The notes beneath the pieces were generated by a model that was not told the DNA's origin, ran no database searches, and was given only the letters and a program-made list of their open reading frames with translations. A stretch of 64,000 bases of DNA from NCBI GenBank assembly GCA_049299895.1, contig JBAQYF010000015.1, forward strand, positions 5,719-69,718. Reading direction: 5' to 3'. The translations under genes were made by a program, and so were the position numbers. Positions 1 to 7,821 of the stretch are shown here, one piece after another (position 1 is the first letter of the stretch; each line of letters starts with the position of its first letter). The stretch comes from CAIYYO01 sp049299895 (GTDB lineage Archaea; Altiarchaeota; Altiarchaeia; IMC4; QMZM01).

Positions 1-189
1 ATAGCAACGATATGGGCGGGCGCAATGATGCTCGACGAAGTAGGAGAAGAAAAAGCGGCAAGCGACATAGTCAAAGCTATCGAGGAAGTCATAAAAGAAG
101 CAAAAGTCCAGACAAAAGACATGGGCGGGACCGCTACGACGAGAGATATGGGGGATGCGATAGTTGCGAAACTTAAGGAAAGAAATTAA
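1..189 (+). CDS. Isocitrate/isopropylmalate dehydrogenase family, C-terminal end (5' part outside window)
   Basis: Only the last 62 codons are inside the window, open from base 1 to a TAA at 187-189. The residues IATIWAGAMMLDEVGEE and the ending TKDMGGTATTRDMGDAI are typical of the C-terminus of NAD(P)-dependent isocitrate or 3-isopropylmalate dehydrogenases, which oxidatively decarboxylate their hydroxyacid in the TCA or leucine pathway. The fragment does not allow a choice between the two. A second, diverged copy of this 3' end lies at about 2005-2133, after an AT-rich two-gene insertion. Confidence 0.8.
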   Translation: MATIWAGAMMLDEVGEEKAASDIVKAIEEVIKEAKVQTKDMGGTATTRDMGDAIVAKLKERN

Positions 190-198
190 GTTCTACAC

Positions 199-209
199 TT
201 TTCTTTTTT
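199..209 (+). terminator. T-rich terminator after the dehydrogenase gene
   Basis: A T-run (ttttcttttt) begins 10 bases after the stop at 189. T-tracts are the usual intrinsic termination signal in archaea. It merges with the AT-rich promoter of the next gene (TATA-like stretch about 207-222). Confidence 0.4.
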
Positions 210-228
210 AATAAATATATATAATATT

Positions 229-1494
229 ATGGCCCCAAAAGAGTTACATTTTGTGGTAGGGGGATATGGAATTAAACGGAACTATATTTCCAAAGCACAG
301 ATAAAAAGAGTAGGGATCCAGAATTTTAAGAGTCTCAAAAAGGTAGAGATTGAATTTGACAAGTTCAATGTTGTGGTAGGACCTAATGGAGCTGGAAAAA
401 CAAACATCATAGACGCATTTAGATTTTTACAGGAGATTACCAGTTCAGGAGTGATAAACCCTTATGTAAGATACGGTGGATATAAAAACATTGTTTGGAA
501 ACACAATGAGGAACTGCAAGTATCAATTTCTATAAGTTGGGAAACCACGGGCAAAAAAGGGGATGAGTTTCAATATTCGATCACAGTTAGCGGCTACAAT
601 GGTACTTTTGATATTTCCCGGGAAAGTATTATTTATAAAGGTTTTACATTAATACGAGAAAGAGAAAAAATTAGGATAGTAGACGATGCAGAAAAGTTTG
701 ATTTAGAACTTGAATTGGGAACAAAAGATAGATTATTTTTACACAGAAATAATTCTTTATTAAACATTGACCCGTATAATCTCCCGCTTAGTAGTTTAAA
801 GACGAACACGAAAATAGGGGGAACGATTAAATTGGATGATACACTGTCCAAGTATTATACTTTAACTAGAGAGATAAAGAATCAAATCAACAAAATTAGG
901 GCGTATAATTTCTATCCAAAAAGTATGAAAATGCCATATGAAGTTCAATTGGTAGATGATATGGGCTTCGAAGGCGAAAAACTTCAGGCATTCCTGTATA
1001 CTATACTGTCTAAGCAGAACTATTCATGGAAACCTGAAATTATTGACAGGCTAAAATTACTGTTTCCAAACGTAGAAAACTTATCCCTAATTCCAACCGA
1101 AGATGGACGGATAATGCTAAGAGTGATCGAAAACGGTATTGAATTAAAACCGCAGTCTTTATCAGATGGTTTTCTTAAGGTTTTAGCAATCTTAGTATTA
1201 TCATCAGAAATCAAAGAATCAGTTATTCTTATAGATGAGTTAGAGAACAGTGTGTATCCTGAAGCAATTGAGGTACTAACAGATGCACTCAGAGAGTCAG
1301 AGAACACTATAATATGCACTACTCACTCTCCGGTGGTACTAAACACAGCGAATATCGAAGAAATATTACTCGCCACAAAAGAATCCACTGAAACAACAAT
1401 TGCCAGAGTAAAAAATCCAAAGAAACTCAGAAAAGAACTTAGAGAAAGGGGGATTTCTATAGGAAATGGGTGGTTATACCAGATTTTAGAATGA
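229..1494 (+). CDS. AAA/ABC-type ATPase (OLD/AAA_21-like), probable defence ATPase
   Basis: A 421-residue protein with a RecF/OLD-type nucleotide-binding fold. The Walker A motif is GPNGAGKTN at residues 51-59, preceded by the typical IQNFKSLKKVEI strand. An ABC-signature-like SLSDGFLKVL lies near residue 315, Walker B LIDELENSVYP near 340, and the switch His in CTTHSP near 365. There is no fused nuclease; the next gene, overlapping by 4 bases (ATGA), supplies a TOPRIM-like protein. Families of this kind (OLD, PARIS AriA, retron and Septu ATPases) sense phage and license a nuclease or toxin, so a defence role is inferred. Codon use is AT-rich compared with flanking genes, which suggests transfer. 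The ATG at 229 lies just behind a TATA-like stretch, so the mRNA may be nearly leaderless. Confidence 0.8.
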   Translation: MAPKELHFVVGGYGIKRNYISKAQIKRVGIQNFKSLKKVEIEFDKFNVVVGPNGAGKTNIIDAFRFLQEITSSGVINPYVRYGGYKNIVWKHNEELQVSISISWETTGKKGDEFQYSITVSGYNGTFDISRESIIYKGFTLIREREKIRIVDDAEKFDLELELGTKDRLFLHRNNSLLNIDPYNLPLSSLKTNTKIGGTIKLDDTLSKYYTLTREIKNQINKIRAYNFYPKSMKMPYEVQLVDDMGFEGEKLQAFLYTILSKQNYSWKPEIIDRLKLLFPNVENLSLIPTEDGRIMLRVIENGIELKPQSLSDGFLKVLAILVLSSEIKESVILIDELENSVYPEAIEVLTDALRESENTIICTTHSPVVLNTANIEEILLATKESTETTIARVKNPKKLRKELRERGISIGNGWLYQILE

Positions 1495-1988
1495 CATATA
1501 AATCCCATTATATTGTCACAAGTGACCTGAAAGGAAAAAGATTCTTTTATACATTAATAAAAAGAATTAGGGTAATGTATCACTATCCTGAAATCGATCC
1601 CCAAGTTAGCCTTGTAGGCAAAGGAGGTGATGGGGGATTTAACGAGATAGATGAAAGAATTCAAGCAGGATTAACAAAGAAAGAATTCATCATTGTCTTT
1701 ATGGATGGTGATTATGGTAAAAACAAGAAAGTAGAATGGGTAAAACAAAAGATGTCTGGCCATTCAAAAGTGGAACTATTAATATTTGAAAGTGAAGTTG
1801 AAGAATGGGTGCTAAAAGGCACAAATAAACCTTTTGTTCCGGGGAAAAAAGCCAGTGTCCAAATGAAAGAACATTATCCTGAATACACCAAAGCGAGTCT
1901 TCCAAATTATGCCTCAAAGATTGATCTAGAAATCCTTAAGATAAAGGATGAAAATTTTAAAAGGTTTCTAGTCATCCTCGACCCTTAG
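1491..1988 (+). CDS. Small TOPRIM-like partner of the upstream ATPase
   Basis: A 165-residue protein starting at the ATG of the ATGA overlap with the ATPase gene, which implies translational coupling. The visible features resemble a minimal TOPRIM/DUF4276-like fold. An N-terminal strand-helix (HYIVTSDLKGKRFFYTLIKR) sits where TOPRIM proteins carry their first acidic motif. A second strand carries a D-x-D (FIIVFMDGDYG), and an acidic ESEVEEWVL follows. The expected first Glu of a canonical TOPRIM is not obvious, so activity could be altered. In PARIS-type systems the small TOPRIM protein is the effector released by the ATPase; assigning that role here is inference. AT-rich like its partner. 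I do not recognise a named family with certainty. Confidence 0.6.
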   Translation: MTYKSHYIVTSDLKGKRFFYTLIKRIRVMYHYPEIDPQVSLVGKGGDGGFNEIDERIQAGLTKKEFIIVFMDGDYGKNKKVEWVKQKMSGHSKVELLIFESEVEEWVLKGTNKPFVPGKKASVQMKEHYPEYTKASLPNYASKIDLEILKIKDENFKRFLVILDP

Positions 1989-1992
1989 CTAG

Positions 1993-2133
1993 GCTATAAA
2001 AAAGTCAGGAGATATTATCAAATCGATCGAAGAAGTCATAAAAGAAGCCAAATTCCAGACAAAAGACATGGGCGGGACGAATACGACGAGCGATATGGGG
2101 AATGCGATCGTCGCGAAAGTCTTGCAGGAATAA
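1993..2133 (+). pseudogene. Second, truncated copy of the dehydrogenase 3' end
   Basis: Just after the small partner gene an open frame without a start codon reads through SIEEVIKEAKFQTKDMGG to a TAA at 2131-2133. It parallels the C-terminal 40-odd residues of the dehydrogenase ending at 189. The two DNA copies share a 25-base identical run (107-131 and 2054-2078) but differ at many other positions, and the last residues differ (AKLKERN versus AKVLQE). It is therefore not a freshly made perfect repeat. It could be the original gene end displaced by an element that brought its own 3' end, or the remnant of a tandem paralogue. Confidence 0.75.
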
Positions 2134-2280
2134 GGCAGTGCCATTGAGCGTATGCGAAATGACACATGTTTTCACAGGCCTTTTAAAAGACCTTTTGGGA
2201 CGCAGTAGTCCGGAAATCATCTGGATAAGAAGGTTATTTATGTCGGCATTCGCATGCATACGTCTTAAGCAGTTCGAATC

Positions 2281-2808
2281 ATGATGGAACAAAAAAACGA
2301 TGCGAAACCGGCAGCCGGTTTCATGGAGAGTTTAATTGGCAGAAAGACTTTGAAAGAGTATTTCAGCATCATAAAGTCACCTCTTCTAATTCTGATAACA
2401 ATGGACGTAGCCAATTTCCTTGCGGGCTTTTTGGTATACCTTCCAGTATACGGCTTAGGAATGCTAAGCGTTTTCATAGGCATGGCTGTTTTCATATTAT
2501 CCCTGGGAATGGGCAGTTATATAGGATATTCCATGATCAAGGAACATTCGGGAAACCTGTACAACGCGCTGGCTGCGGGAACTATCGCAGGAGTCATCAA
2601 TGGATCAATAAACTGGACCCTATCCATCCTTTCCATATTTGGCGGGATACAATTAGGTTATTACTTTTCCACTTCAATCTGGGATATGATAGTAATAGGC
2701 CTGTTCATTTCGCTGTTATCCGGAATAATTATCGGGGGCATAGTTGCGGTCATAGGCGGATTGATAGCCGGTTCTAGAACCTTCAGCGCTCCCGCAGCGA
2801 AAAAATAG
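2281..2808 (+). CDS. Four-helix-type membrane protein, paralogue 1
   Basis: A 175-residue hydrophobic protein with about four transmembrane segments (roughly residues 37-58, 62-85, 98-125 and 138-165) rich in Gly and Ile. A short soluble N-terminus has the motif KPAAGFMESLIGRKTL and the tail is AxxxAxKK-like. It is clearly paralogous to the next gene: both have KPA-GFM at the start, a GYIGY-type segment (here SYIGYSMIKEHSGNLYNAL), an AAGTIAGVI helix and a final GGIVAVIGGLIAGSRTF. Function unknown; Gly-zipper membrane proteins of this size are common in archaeal genomes. An ATG three bases downstream is an equally good start. Confidence 0.75.
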   Translation: MMEQKNDAKPAAGFMESLIGRKTLKEYFSIIKSPLLILITMDVANFLAGFLVYLPVYGLGMLSVFIGMAVFILSLGMGSYIGYSMIKEHSGNLYNALAAGTIAGVINGSINWTLSILSIFGGIQLGYYFSTSIWDMIVIGLFISLLSGIIIGGIVAVIGGLIAGSRTFSAPAAKK

Positions 2809-2913
2809 ATAATATTCGAGCATTGCCCCCAAAAAAAAAATCTGTATAAGGGAAGCAGGCGCTTTTTAAGGCTGCGTTTTCTAAGCATAACCATTTATAT
2901 GTTTTAAATTAAA

Positions 2914-3459
2914 ATGGAACCAACAAGTGGTACAAAGCCCGCAGGCGGCTTCATGGAAAACTCGATCGGCGGAAAAACGCTGAGTGAATATCTGAAGATA
3001 ATAAAGATGCCCCTGCTCGCGCTTATCGCCATGGACATCGTGGGTTTCCTGCTGGGCTTTTTGACGTATATCCCGGCGATAGGGTTCATCTTTGCCATGC
3101 TGAACATGGTGATAGGTCTCGTGTTATTCGTGATAACCGTTGTCATCGCAGGATACATCGGTTATACCGCGGTTAAGAAATACTCTGGGGACCTGTTGAC
3201 GTCCCTTGCCGCAGGAGCTATTGCAGGCCTGTTATCCGGCATCGTCAGCGCGGTCCTGAACGTGATTTCCGCATTGGCCGGGCTGGGGATGAGCCCTGGA
3301 ATAGGACAAGCGGTCTTCATGGGAACGGCGCTTGTGGGTTTGATCCTGTCTCCCGTATTCGGAGCGGTCGTCGGAGGGATACTTGCAACGATAGGCGGAG
3401 CCGTCGCGGGTGCAAGGACTTTCGGTTCCCCTGCGCCGCAGCCTGCGGCGAAGAATTAG
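2914..3459 (+). CDS. Four-helix-type membrane protein, paralogue 2
   Basis: A 181-residue tandem paralogue of the preceding gene. It has the same N-terminal KPAGGFMENSIGGKTLSEY motif, about four transmembrane helices, the AGYIGYTAVKKYSGDLL segment and the GGILATIGGAVAGARTF ending, followed by an Ala/Pro-rich tail. It is more GC-rich than paralogue 1. The 105-base spacer between the genes contains a TATA-like stretch (tttatatgttttaa, about 2893-2906), so it may be transcribed on its own. Function unknown. Confidence 0.75.
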   Translation: MEPTSGTKPAGGFMENSIGGKTLSEYLKIIKMPLLALIAMDIVGFLLGFLTYIPAIGFIFAMLNMVIGLVLFVITVVIAGYIGYTAVKKYSGDLLTSLAAGAIAGLLSGIVSAVLNVISALAGLGMSPGIGQAVFMGTALVGLILSPVFGAVVGGILATIGGAVAGARTFGSPAPQPAAKN

Positions 3460-3478
3460 GTCTTATCCTGTCTAATCA

Positions 3479-3497
3479 TCTTTTTCTCTTTTTCTTG
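3479..3497 (+). terminator. T-rich terminator after the membrane-protein pair
   Basis: Clustered T-tracts (ctttttctctttttcttg) start 20 bases after the stop at 3459 and end just before the mevalonate kinase start, consistent with archaeal intrinsic termination. Confidence 0.4.
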
Positions 3498-3514
3498 TAA
3501 TCCATCATATTATC

Positions 3515-4459
3515 ATGCCTACCAAAGCATCAGCCCCCGGGAAGGTGATACTGCTCGGAGAGCACGCGGCAGTCTACGGAAATCCGGTCCTCGTAGCATC
3601 CGTCGACCTGCGCACGTACGCGAAGGTCTCCGCGAGAAAGGATGAACAATTCGTTCTATCCAACAGGTCCACGGGAGTGGACAATCTCAAGTTCTCGTTC
3701 CCGGATTTTCCCAGGTTGAAAAAGGAGTGGTCGACCATGCTTACCATCGACTGCTTGGAGCGGGCCGCAAAGAAGGCCGGTGAAAAGACGGGCTTTGACA
3801 TAGAGATATGGTCCGAGGCGCCGGTATCTTCCGGCCTCGGGAGTTCCGCATCGGCGGCAGCAGCTCTGACGATGGCGCTCTTCAAAGAGATGAGCCAGCC
3901 CCTTAAACAGAAAGAGATCGCGGACATGGCATGGAAGGCAGAGGATCTGGTCCACGGGAAATCGTCCGGAGTGGACCCATACGCAGTCACCTTCGGAGGG
4001 GTCCTTAGGTATACGAACGGCGAGTACACGCGAATAAACGCCAGGAAGTGCCCGGGGATAACCATAGGGAACACCGGAGTCAAAGTAGACACTAAAGAGC
4101 CAGTGACTGACGTCATGAAACTCAAAGAGAAGTACCCTAAATTCTTTGAGGATTATCTCTCTGCGATGGTCCACATCGTAGACTACGGACAGAAGTACCT
4201 GCAGGAGGGGGACGTTCAAAAACTTGGAGAAATAATGAACATTAATCATGGACTGCTTTCTTCGATAGGTGTCTCCAGCCCCGAACTGGAGAGGCTAGTA
4301 TGGGCCGCCAGGAAGGTCTCGCCAGGAGCAAAGCTGTGCGGGAAAGGGCGCGGAGGGATAATGATAGCCCTCGGAGACGCGGAGAAAGAAATAAGAGAAA
4401 CAGGAGGAACTGTGATAAAGACGAAAATCTGCAACGAAGGCGTGAGAGTTGAGGATTAG
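3515..4459 (+). CDS. mvk: Mevalonate kinase
   Basis: A 314-residue GHMP-superfamily kinase that phosphorylates mevalonate with ATP in isoprenoid (archaeal lipid) synthesis. Visible motifs are the N-terminal APGKVILLGEHAAVYG (mevalonate-kinase motif 1), the glycine/serine-rich ATP loop PVSSGLGSSASAAAA near residues 103-117, a GKSSGVDPYAV segment holding the catalytic Asp, and the C-terminal motif KLCGKGRGGIMIAL (GHMP motif 3). The length is typical of archaeal mevalonate kinases. It is convergent with the CDC48 gene and has no operon partner. Confidence 0.95.
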   Translation: MPTKASAPGKVILLGEHAAVYGNPVLVASVDLRTYAKVSARKDEQFVLSNRSTGVDNLKFSFPDFPRLKKEWSTMLTIDCLERAAKKAGEKTGFDIEIWSEAPVSSGLGSSASAAAALTMALFKEMSQPLKQKEIADMAWKAEDLVHGKSSGVDPYAVTFGGVLRYTNGEYTRINARKCPGITIGNTGVKVDTKEPVTDVMKLKEKYPKFFEDYLSAMVHIVDYGQKYLQEGDVQKLGEIMNINHGLLSSIGVSSPELERLVWAARKVSPGAKLCGKGRGGIMIALGDAEKEIRETGGTVIKTKICNEGVRVED

Positions 4460-4538
4460 TTAGACGGATGATTGAATGGATCGGCCCACGAATTTATCGG
4501 GTCGAACAAGTCCAACAAGGCGTAGGGATCGTTTTGTA

Positions 4539-4566
4539 ATAAAAAGGGAAAAAAAGGAAAAAAATA
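4539..4566 (-). terminator. T-rich terminator of the CDC48 gene
   Basis: On the minus strand a dense poly-T tract lies immediately after the CDC48 stop; it reads as A-runs on the plus strand. It fits an archaeal T-tract terminator ending the winged-helix/CDC48 transcript. Confidence 0.5.
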
Positions 4567-4568
4567 TA

Positions 4569-6737
4569 TCAGCCTCGTTCTCCTATCTTCTGACGCAGCT
4601 CTTCCCAGTGCGCCCTGTCCGCATCCGTCGTCGAAGGCCGCACCTGTTTCAGAGCCTCCTTGAAGTACTTCATCCCGACCTTCTTTGCCTTCGGAGCATC
4701 TTTGTTTTCAGTTATCACTTCGCGTATCGCGTCCATCCCTGCTTCCCTGCATACTGCGGCTATGTCTGCGCCGGTGTATCCGTCCGTTAGCTCTGCGAGT
4801 TCGTCAGTCTTCAGATCGCCTGCGACATTCATGTTCTTTGTCTGCACGTCGAATATCTTCTTCCTGGTCTCCTTGTCTGGATAGGTCACGTATACTATCT
4901 TGTCAAATCTCCCGGGTCTCATCAGTGCTTCGTCGAGGAGGTCCGGCCTGTTCGTCGAGCCGATTATCATCACGTCCTTTAGGTCTGATACCCCGTCTAT
5001 CTCTGCGAGGAGCTGCGCGACAACCTTTTCGGTCACGTCGGTTCCAAAGTCCTGCCCCCTTTTCGGCACGAGCGAATCCAGTTCGTCGAAGAATATTATC
5101 GAAGGCGCCACCTGACGCGCTTTCTTAAATATCTTGCGCACCCCGCGCTCGGATTCGCCGACGTATTTATTCAACAGCTCAGGACCTTTCACAGTCAGGA
5201 AGTTGACCCCGGATTCGGTTGCGACAGCCTTTGCAAGGAGCGTCTTTCCTGTCCCGGGAGGACCGTATAACAGGACTCCCTTAGGCGCCCTGATCCCGGT
5301 CTCCTTGAATAGCTGAGGATACTTTATGGACCACTCGATACTCTCCTTCAACTGCTGCTTCACGCGTTCGAGTCCGCCGATGTCTTCCCATTTAACGTTC
5401 GGGACTTCGACTGCAACCTCTCTCATCGCCGAGGGCTCTATTCGCGTCATGGCGTCGGAGAAGTCCTCACCAGTCACCTTTATCCTGTCAAGGATCGTTT
5501 TAGATAGAGACGTACCCTTCGCCTTCTTTATGTCAGGCATCACCTTGCGCAATGCCTTCATCGCCGCTTCCTTGGTCAGGAACTCCAGGTCCGCGCCGGA
5601 ATATCCGTGGGATATGTCAGCCATCCTGTCAAGATTCACGTCCCCTGAAAGGGGCATCCCCCGCGTGTGTATCTCCAGGACCTCCTTTCTCCCGCTCCGG
5701 TCAGGTATGCCGATCTCTATCTCGCGATCGAATCGACCCGGCCTCCTGAGCGCAGGATCGATAGAATCGGGCCTGTTCGTTGCCGCGATCACGACTATTT
5801 CTCCTCTTGATTCAAGGCCGTCCATCAGCGTAAGAAGCTGGGAGACTATCCTTTTCTCGACTTCTCCGGATACTTCCTCCCTGCTGGGAGCTATCGCGTC
5901 TATCTCGTCTATGAATATTATCGAGGGCGCGTTCTCCTGTGCCTCCTTGAATACGTCCCGCAGGTTCTCTTCGCTCTGGCCGTAGTATTTGCTCATTATC
6001 TCCGGGCCGTTCAGGGATATGAAGTGCGCGTCTGTTTCGTTCGCGACGGCTTTTGCAAGAAGCGTTTTCCCGGTCCCGGGCGGGCCGTAGAGCATCACTC
6101 CCTTGGGCGGCTTAACACCTAATTTTTTGAAGACTTCCGGGTGCTTCATAGGGGTCTCTATCATCTCACGGATGGTCTCTATCTCCCCTTTCAGGCCCCC
6201 GATGTCTTCGTACCTTATACCTGGAGAAACGTCAATCGACTTCACCGGCTTCTTGGATATGACGACCTCCGTGTCCTGCGTTATCCTTACGACGCCCTTG
6301 GGCTTCACGTTCACGACAGACAAAGGGAGCTGCGTTCCCATAACGTCAATCACTATCGAGTTGCCCTGCAGGAGAGGCATGTTGATTATGCGCTCCTGTA
6401 TGTATGCAGGAAAGTCTTCCGAGAATTCGATAGCCTGAGGCGGCGCAAGCTGTATCTCCTTTGCGTCGCTGCATTCGGCTTTTGTGACCTTGATCTCGTC
6501 GTCGAGGGCGACGCCTGCGTTGTGCCGTAGTATGCCGTCCAGCCGTATGACGTTCTTGCCTATGTCGTCCCTCGGACCGGGCCAGACAAGTGCTGCCGCT
6601 TTGCGTTTTCCTTCGAGGATGAGAACGTCCCCGGAGTACAGGTCCATCTCCTTGAATACCGCAGGATCCACTCTTGCTATCCCTCTCCCGACCTCGTTGA
6701 CACGGGCCTCCTTTACTTTCAGCGTCGCTTCTTCCAT
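4569..6737 (-). CDS. cdc48: CDC48/VAT AAA+ ATPase
   Basis: A 722-residue homologue of p97/CDC48/VAT, a hexameric unfoldase that extracts and unfolds proteins, in archaea probably feeding the proteasome. Domain order is a double-psi-barrel and CDC48_2 N-domain (residues 1-180), a D1 AAA module (Walker A GPPGTGKTLLAK near 215, Walker B IIFIDEIDAI near 275) and a D2 AAA module (same Walker A near 490, IIFFDELDSL near 550, arginine finger MRPGRFDK). The length is close to the usual 730-750. A Shine-Dalgarno GGTGGT lies 5 bases before the ATG. It sits 22 bases behind a winged-helix regulator gene, probably one transcript, and across a shared promoter from an Hsp20 gene, which suggests stress control. 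Confidence 0.97.
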   Translation of the reverse strand: MEEATLKVKEARVNEVGRGIARVDPAVFKEMDLYSGDVLILEGKRKAAALVWPGPRDDIGKNVIRLDGILRHNAGVALDDEIKVTKAECSDAKEIQLAPPQAIEFSEDFPAYIQERIINMPLLQGNSIVIDVMGTQLPLSVVNVKPKGVVRITQDTEVVISKKPVKSIDVSPGIRYEDIGGLKGEIETIREMIETPMKHPEVFKKLGVKPPKGVMLYGPPGTGKTLLAKAVANETDAHFISLNGPEIMSKYYGQSEENLRDVFKEAQENAPSIIFIDEIDAIAPSREEVSGEVEKRIVSQLLTLMDGLESRGEIVVIAATNRPDSIDPALRRPGRFDREIEIGIPDRSGRKEVLEIHTRGMPLSGDVNLDRMADISHGYSGADLEFLTKEAAMKALRKVMPDIKKAKGTSLSKTILDRIKVTGEDFSDAMTRIEPSAMREVAVEVPNVKWEDIGGLERVKQQLKESIEWSIKYPQLFKETGIRAPKGVLLYGPPGTGKTLLAKAVATESGVNFLTVKGPELLNKYVGESERGVRKIFKKARQVAPSIIFFDELDSLVPKRGQDFGTDVTEKVVAQLLAEIDGVSDLKDVMIIGSTNRPDLLDEALMRPGRFDKIVYVTYPDKETRKKIFDVQTKNMNVAGDLKTDELAELTDGYTGADIAAVCREAGMDAIREVITENKDAPKAKKVGMKYFKEALKQVRPSTTDADRAHWEELRQKIGERG

Positions 6738-6759
6738 TGTACCACCTTTTATTTTAGTC

Positions 6760-7173
6760 TTATCGTCGCCTGTATTTTATTCCTATGTGCTCGTCTATGT
6801 CCCTTGCTATCTCTTCTATGTCTTCGAACATGCGGTCCACGTCCCTGTGCATCTCGTTTACTGTCTGGAAGAGGCTGGAGCAGCGTATCTGGTATTCGCT
6901 GCCTTCCTTTATTACGAGCCCGGAGCACATCATCCTCTTGAGATGATTGAGCGCGGCGGCCCTCGTTACGCTTGTCTCCCTGCCCAGCGCGGTGCTTGTA
7001 AGGCCCCCTCCGTTCGTGCGCGACTCAAGAAGCCTTTTGAATATGAGGGATGCCGTTTTTTCCCGGTCTATCCGTTCGTAGAACCCGAAGCATTCGCATA
7101 TCCACTCAATGTCTTCTTCGATGTTCTTTTCCGAGGGTTTTTCCAGGTCTCTAATGAGGATCTTCTTGGCCAT
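6760..7173 (-). CDS. Winged-helix transcriptional regulator, candidate stress regulator
   Basis: A 137-residue protein. The central part (residues about 40-95) forms a winged helix, with a recognition region SVTRAAALNHLKRMMCSGLV and a wing VIKEGSEYQIR. It is followed by a C-terminal helix rich in acidic residues (NEMHRDVDRMFEDIEEIARD) that may dimerise. It shares a 139-base divergent promoter with the Hsp20 gene and precedes CDC48 by 22 bases. By position it is the obvious candidate to control both, in the manner of the archaeal heat-shock repressor Phr, though it is not evidently a Phr orthologue. Ligand or signal unknown. Confidence 0.8.
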   Translation of the reverse strand: MAKKILIRDLEKPSEKNIEEDIEWICECFGFYERIDREKTASLIFKRLLESRTNGGGLTSTALGRETSVTRAAALNHLKRMMCSGLVIKEGSEYQIRCSSLFQTVNEMHRDVDRMFEDIEEIARDIDEHIGIKYRRR

Positions 7174-7274
7174 TTTGGCTTTTTATGAGTATACATTATA
7201 ATAGCTATTTTTGTATATAAATAATGAATTAATCTATTTTTAAACTTGTGGTGTATAATACATTACATAACAAA

Positions 7275-7291
7275 GTTAATAAAGTATTAAC
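7275..7291. promoter_or_regulatory. Palindromic operator candidate in the stress-gene divergent promoter
   Basis: A perfect 7-bp inverted repeat, GTTAATA, 3-base spacer AAG, then TATTAAC, ends 21 bases before the Hsp20 ATG at 7313. The rest of the interval 7174-7312 is very AT-rich with TATA-like stretches on both strands (for example 7211-7224 and 7250-7262). The location, between the probable start site and the start codon of a heat-shock gene, fits a repressor-type operator; the adjacent winged-helix protein is the natural candidate binder. Binding itself is inference. Confidence 0.5.
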
Positions 7292-7312
7292 TTAAGTGAG
7301 TTGTATGTGAAA

Positions 7313-7777
7313 ATGGAAAAAGACCCATTTGAGGATATAAAGAGGATGCAGGAAGAGATAGATGAAAGCTCCGATGCCTTTTTTGGAAGAGGCATGCGCA
7401 GGCCGATGCTCCCGGCGGAAACAGAGAAGAGGGATACATATCTAGCCCCAAGAGAACCGCTAATGGACCTGGTCGACGAAAAGGACCAGTACAAGGTCAT
7501 AATTGAGGTCCCGGGGATAAACAAGGAAGATATAGACATAAGCGTAACAGAGGATTCAGTGACAGTCAAGACAGAGACAAAAACAGGGCAGGAGAAAGAG
7601 GAAAAAGGATACTACTACCAGGAAAGAAGGTACGAAAGCTTCCAGAAAAGTTTCAGCCTTCCGGGAGAAGTGCTGCCGGACAGCGCCAGCGCAGAGTACA
7701 AGAACGGAGTCCTGGAAATAAAAATGAAAAAGAAACAGGACGCGCGAACAAAAGAGCACAAAGTAAAAGTTAAGTAG
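7313..7777 (+). CDS. hsp20: Hsp20-type small heat-shock protein
   Basis: A 154-residue small heat-shock chaperone that holds unfolding proteins in soluble oligomers. The alpha-crystallin domain covers about residues 45-145, with the conserved VPGINKEDIDISV strand, the RRYESFQKSFSLPGEV segment and the A-x-x-x-N-G-V-L motif (SAEYKNGVLEIKM). A Lys-rich tail KEHKVKVK replaces the usual I-x-I/V anchor. The ATG at 7313 is preferred over an in-frame TTG at 7301. It is probably co-transcribed with the next Hsp20 gene, 44 bases downstream. Confidence 0.93.
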   Translation: MEKDPFEDIKRMQEEIDESSDAFFGRGMRRPMLPAETEKRDTYLAPREPLMDLVDEKDQYKVIIEVPGINKEDIDISVTEDSVTVKTETKTGQEKEEKGYYYQERRYESFQKSFSLPGEVLPDSASAEYKNGVLEIKMKKKQDARTKEHKVKVK

Positions 7778-7821
7778 AAAAAGCATGCAGGGAGCTTAAT
7801 AATCCCTGCAAAAAAAAACCA

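Noticed and set aside
2274..2282. gttcgaatc, a T-loop-like string suggesting a tRNA 3' end
   Set aside because: No matching acceptor, D or anticodon arms upstream; the T-stem does not pair.
5326..5985. 219-codon open frame opposite the CDC48 gene
   Set aside because: Shadow of the strongly coding cdc48 strand; composition is that of antisense codons and no motif is seen. The same holds for other long frames opposite mvk, otsA and lysA.
7778..7821. Possible hairpin between the two hsp20 genes (gcagggagc...tccctgc)
   Set aside because: Short stem (about 7 pairs) around an AT loop; may be an attenuator but nothing else supports it, and an operon link is still likely.
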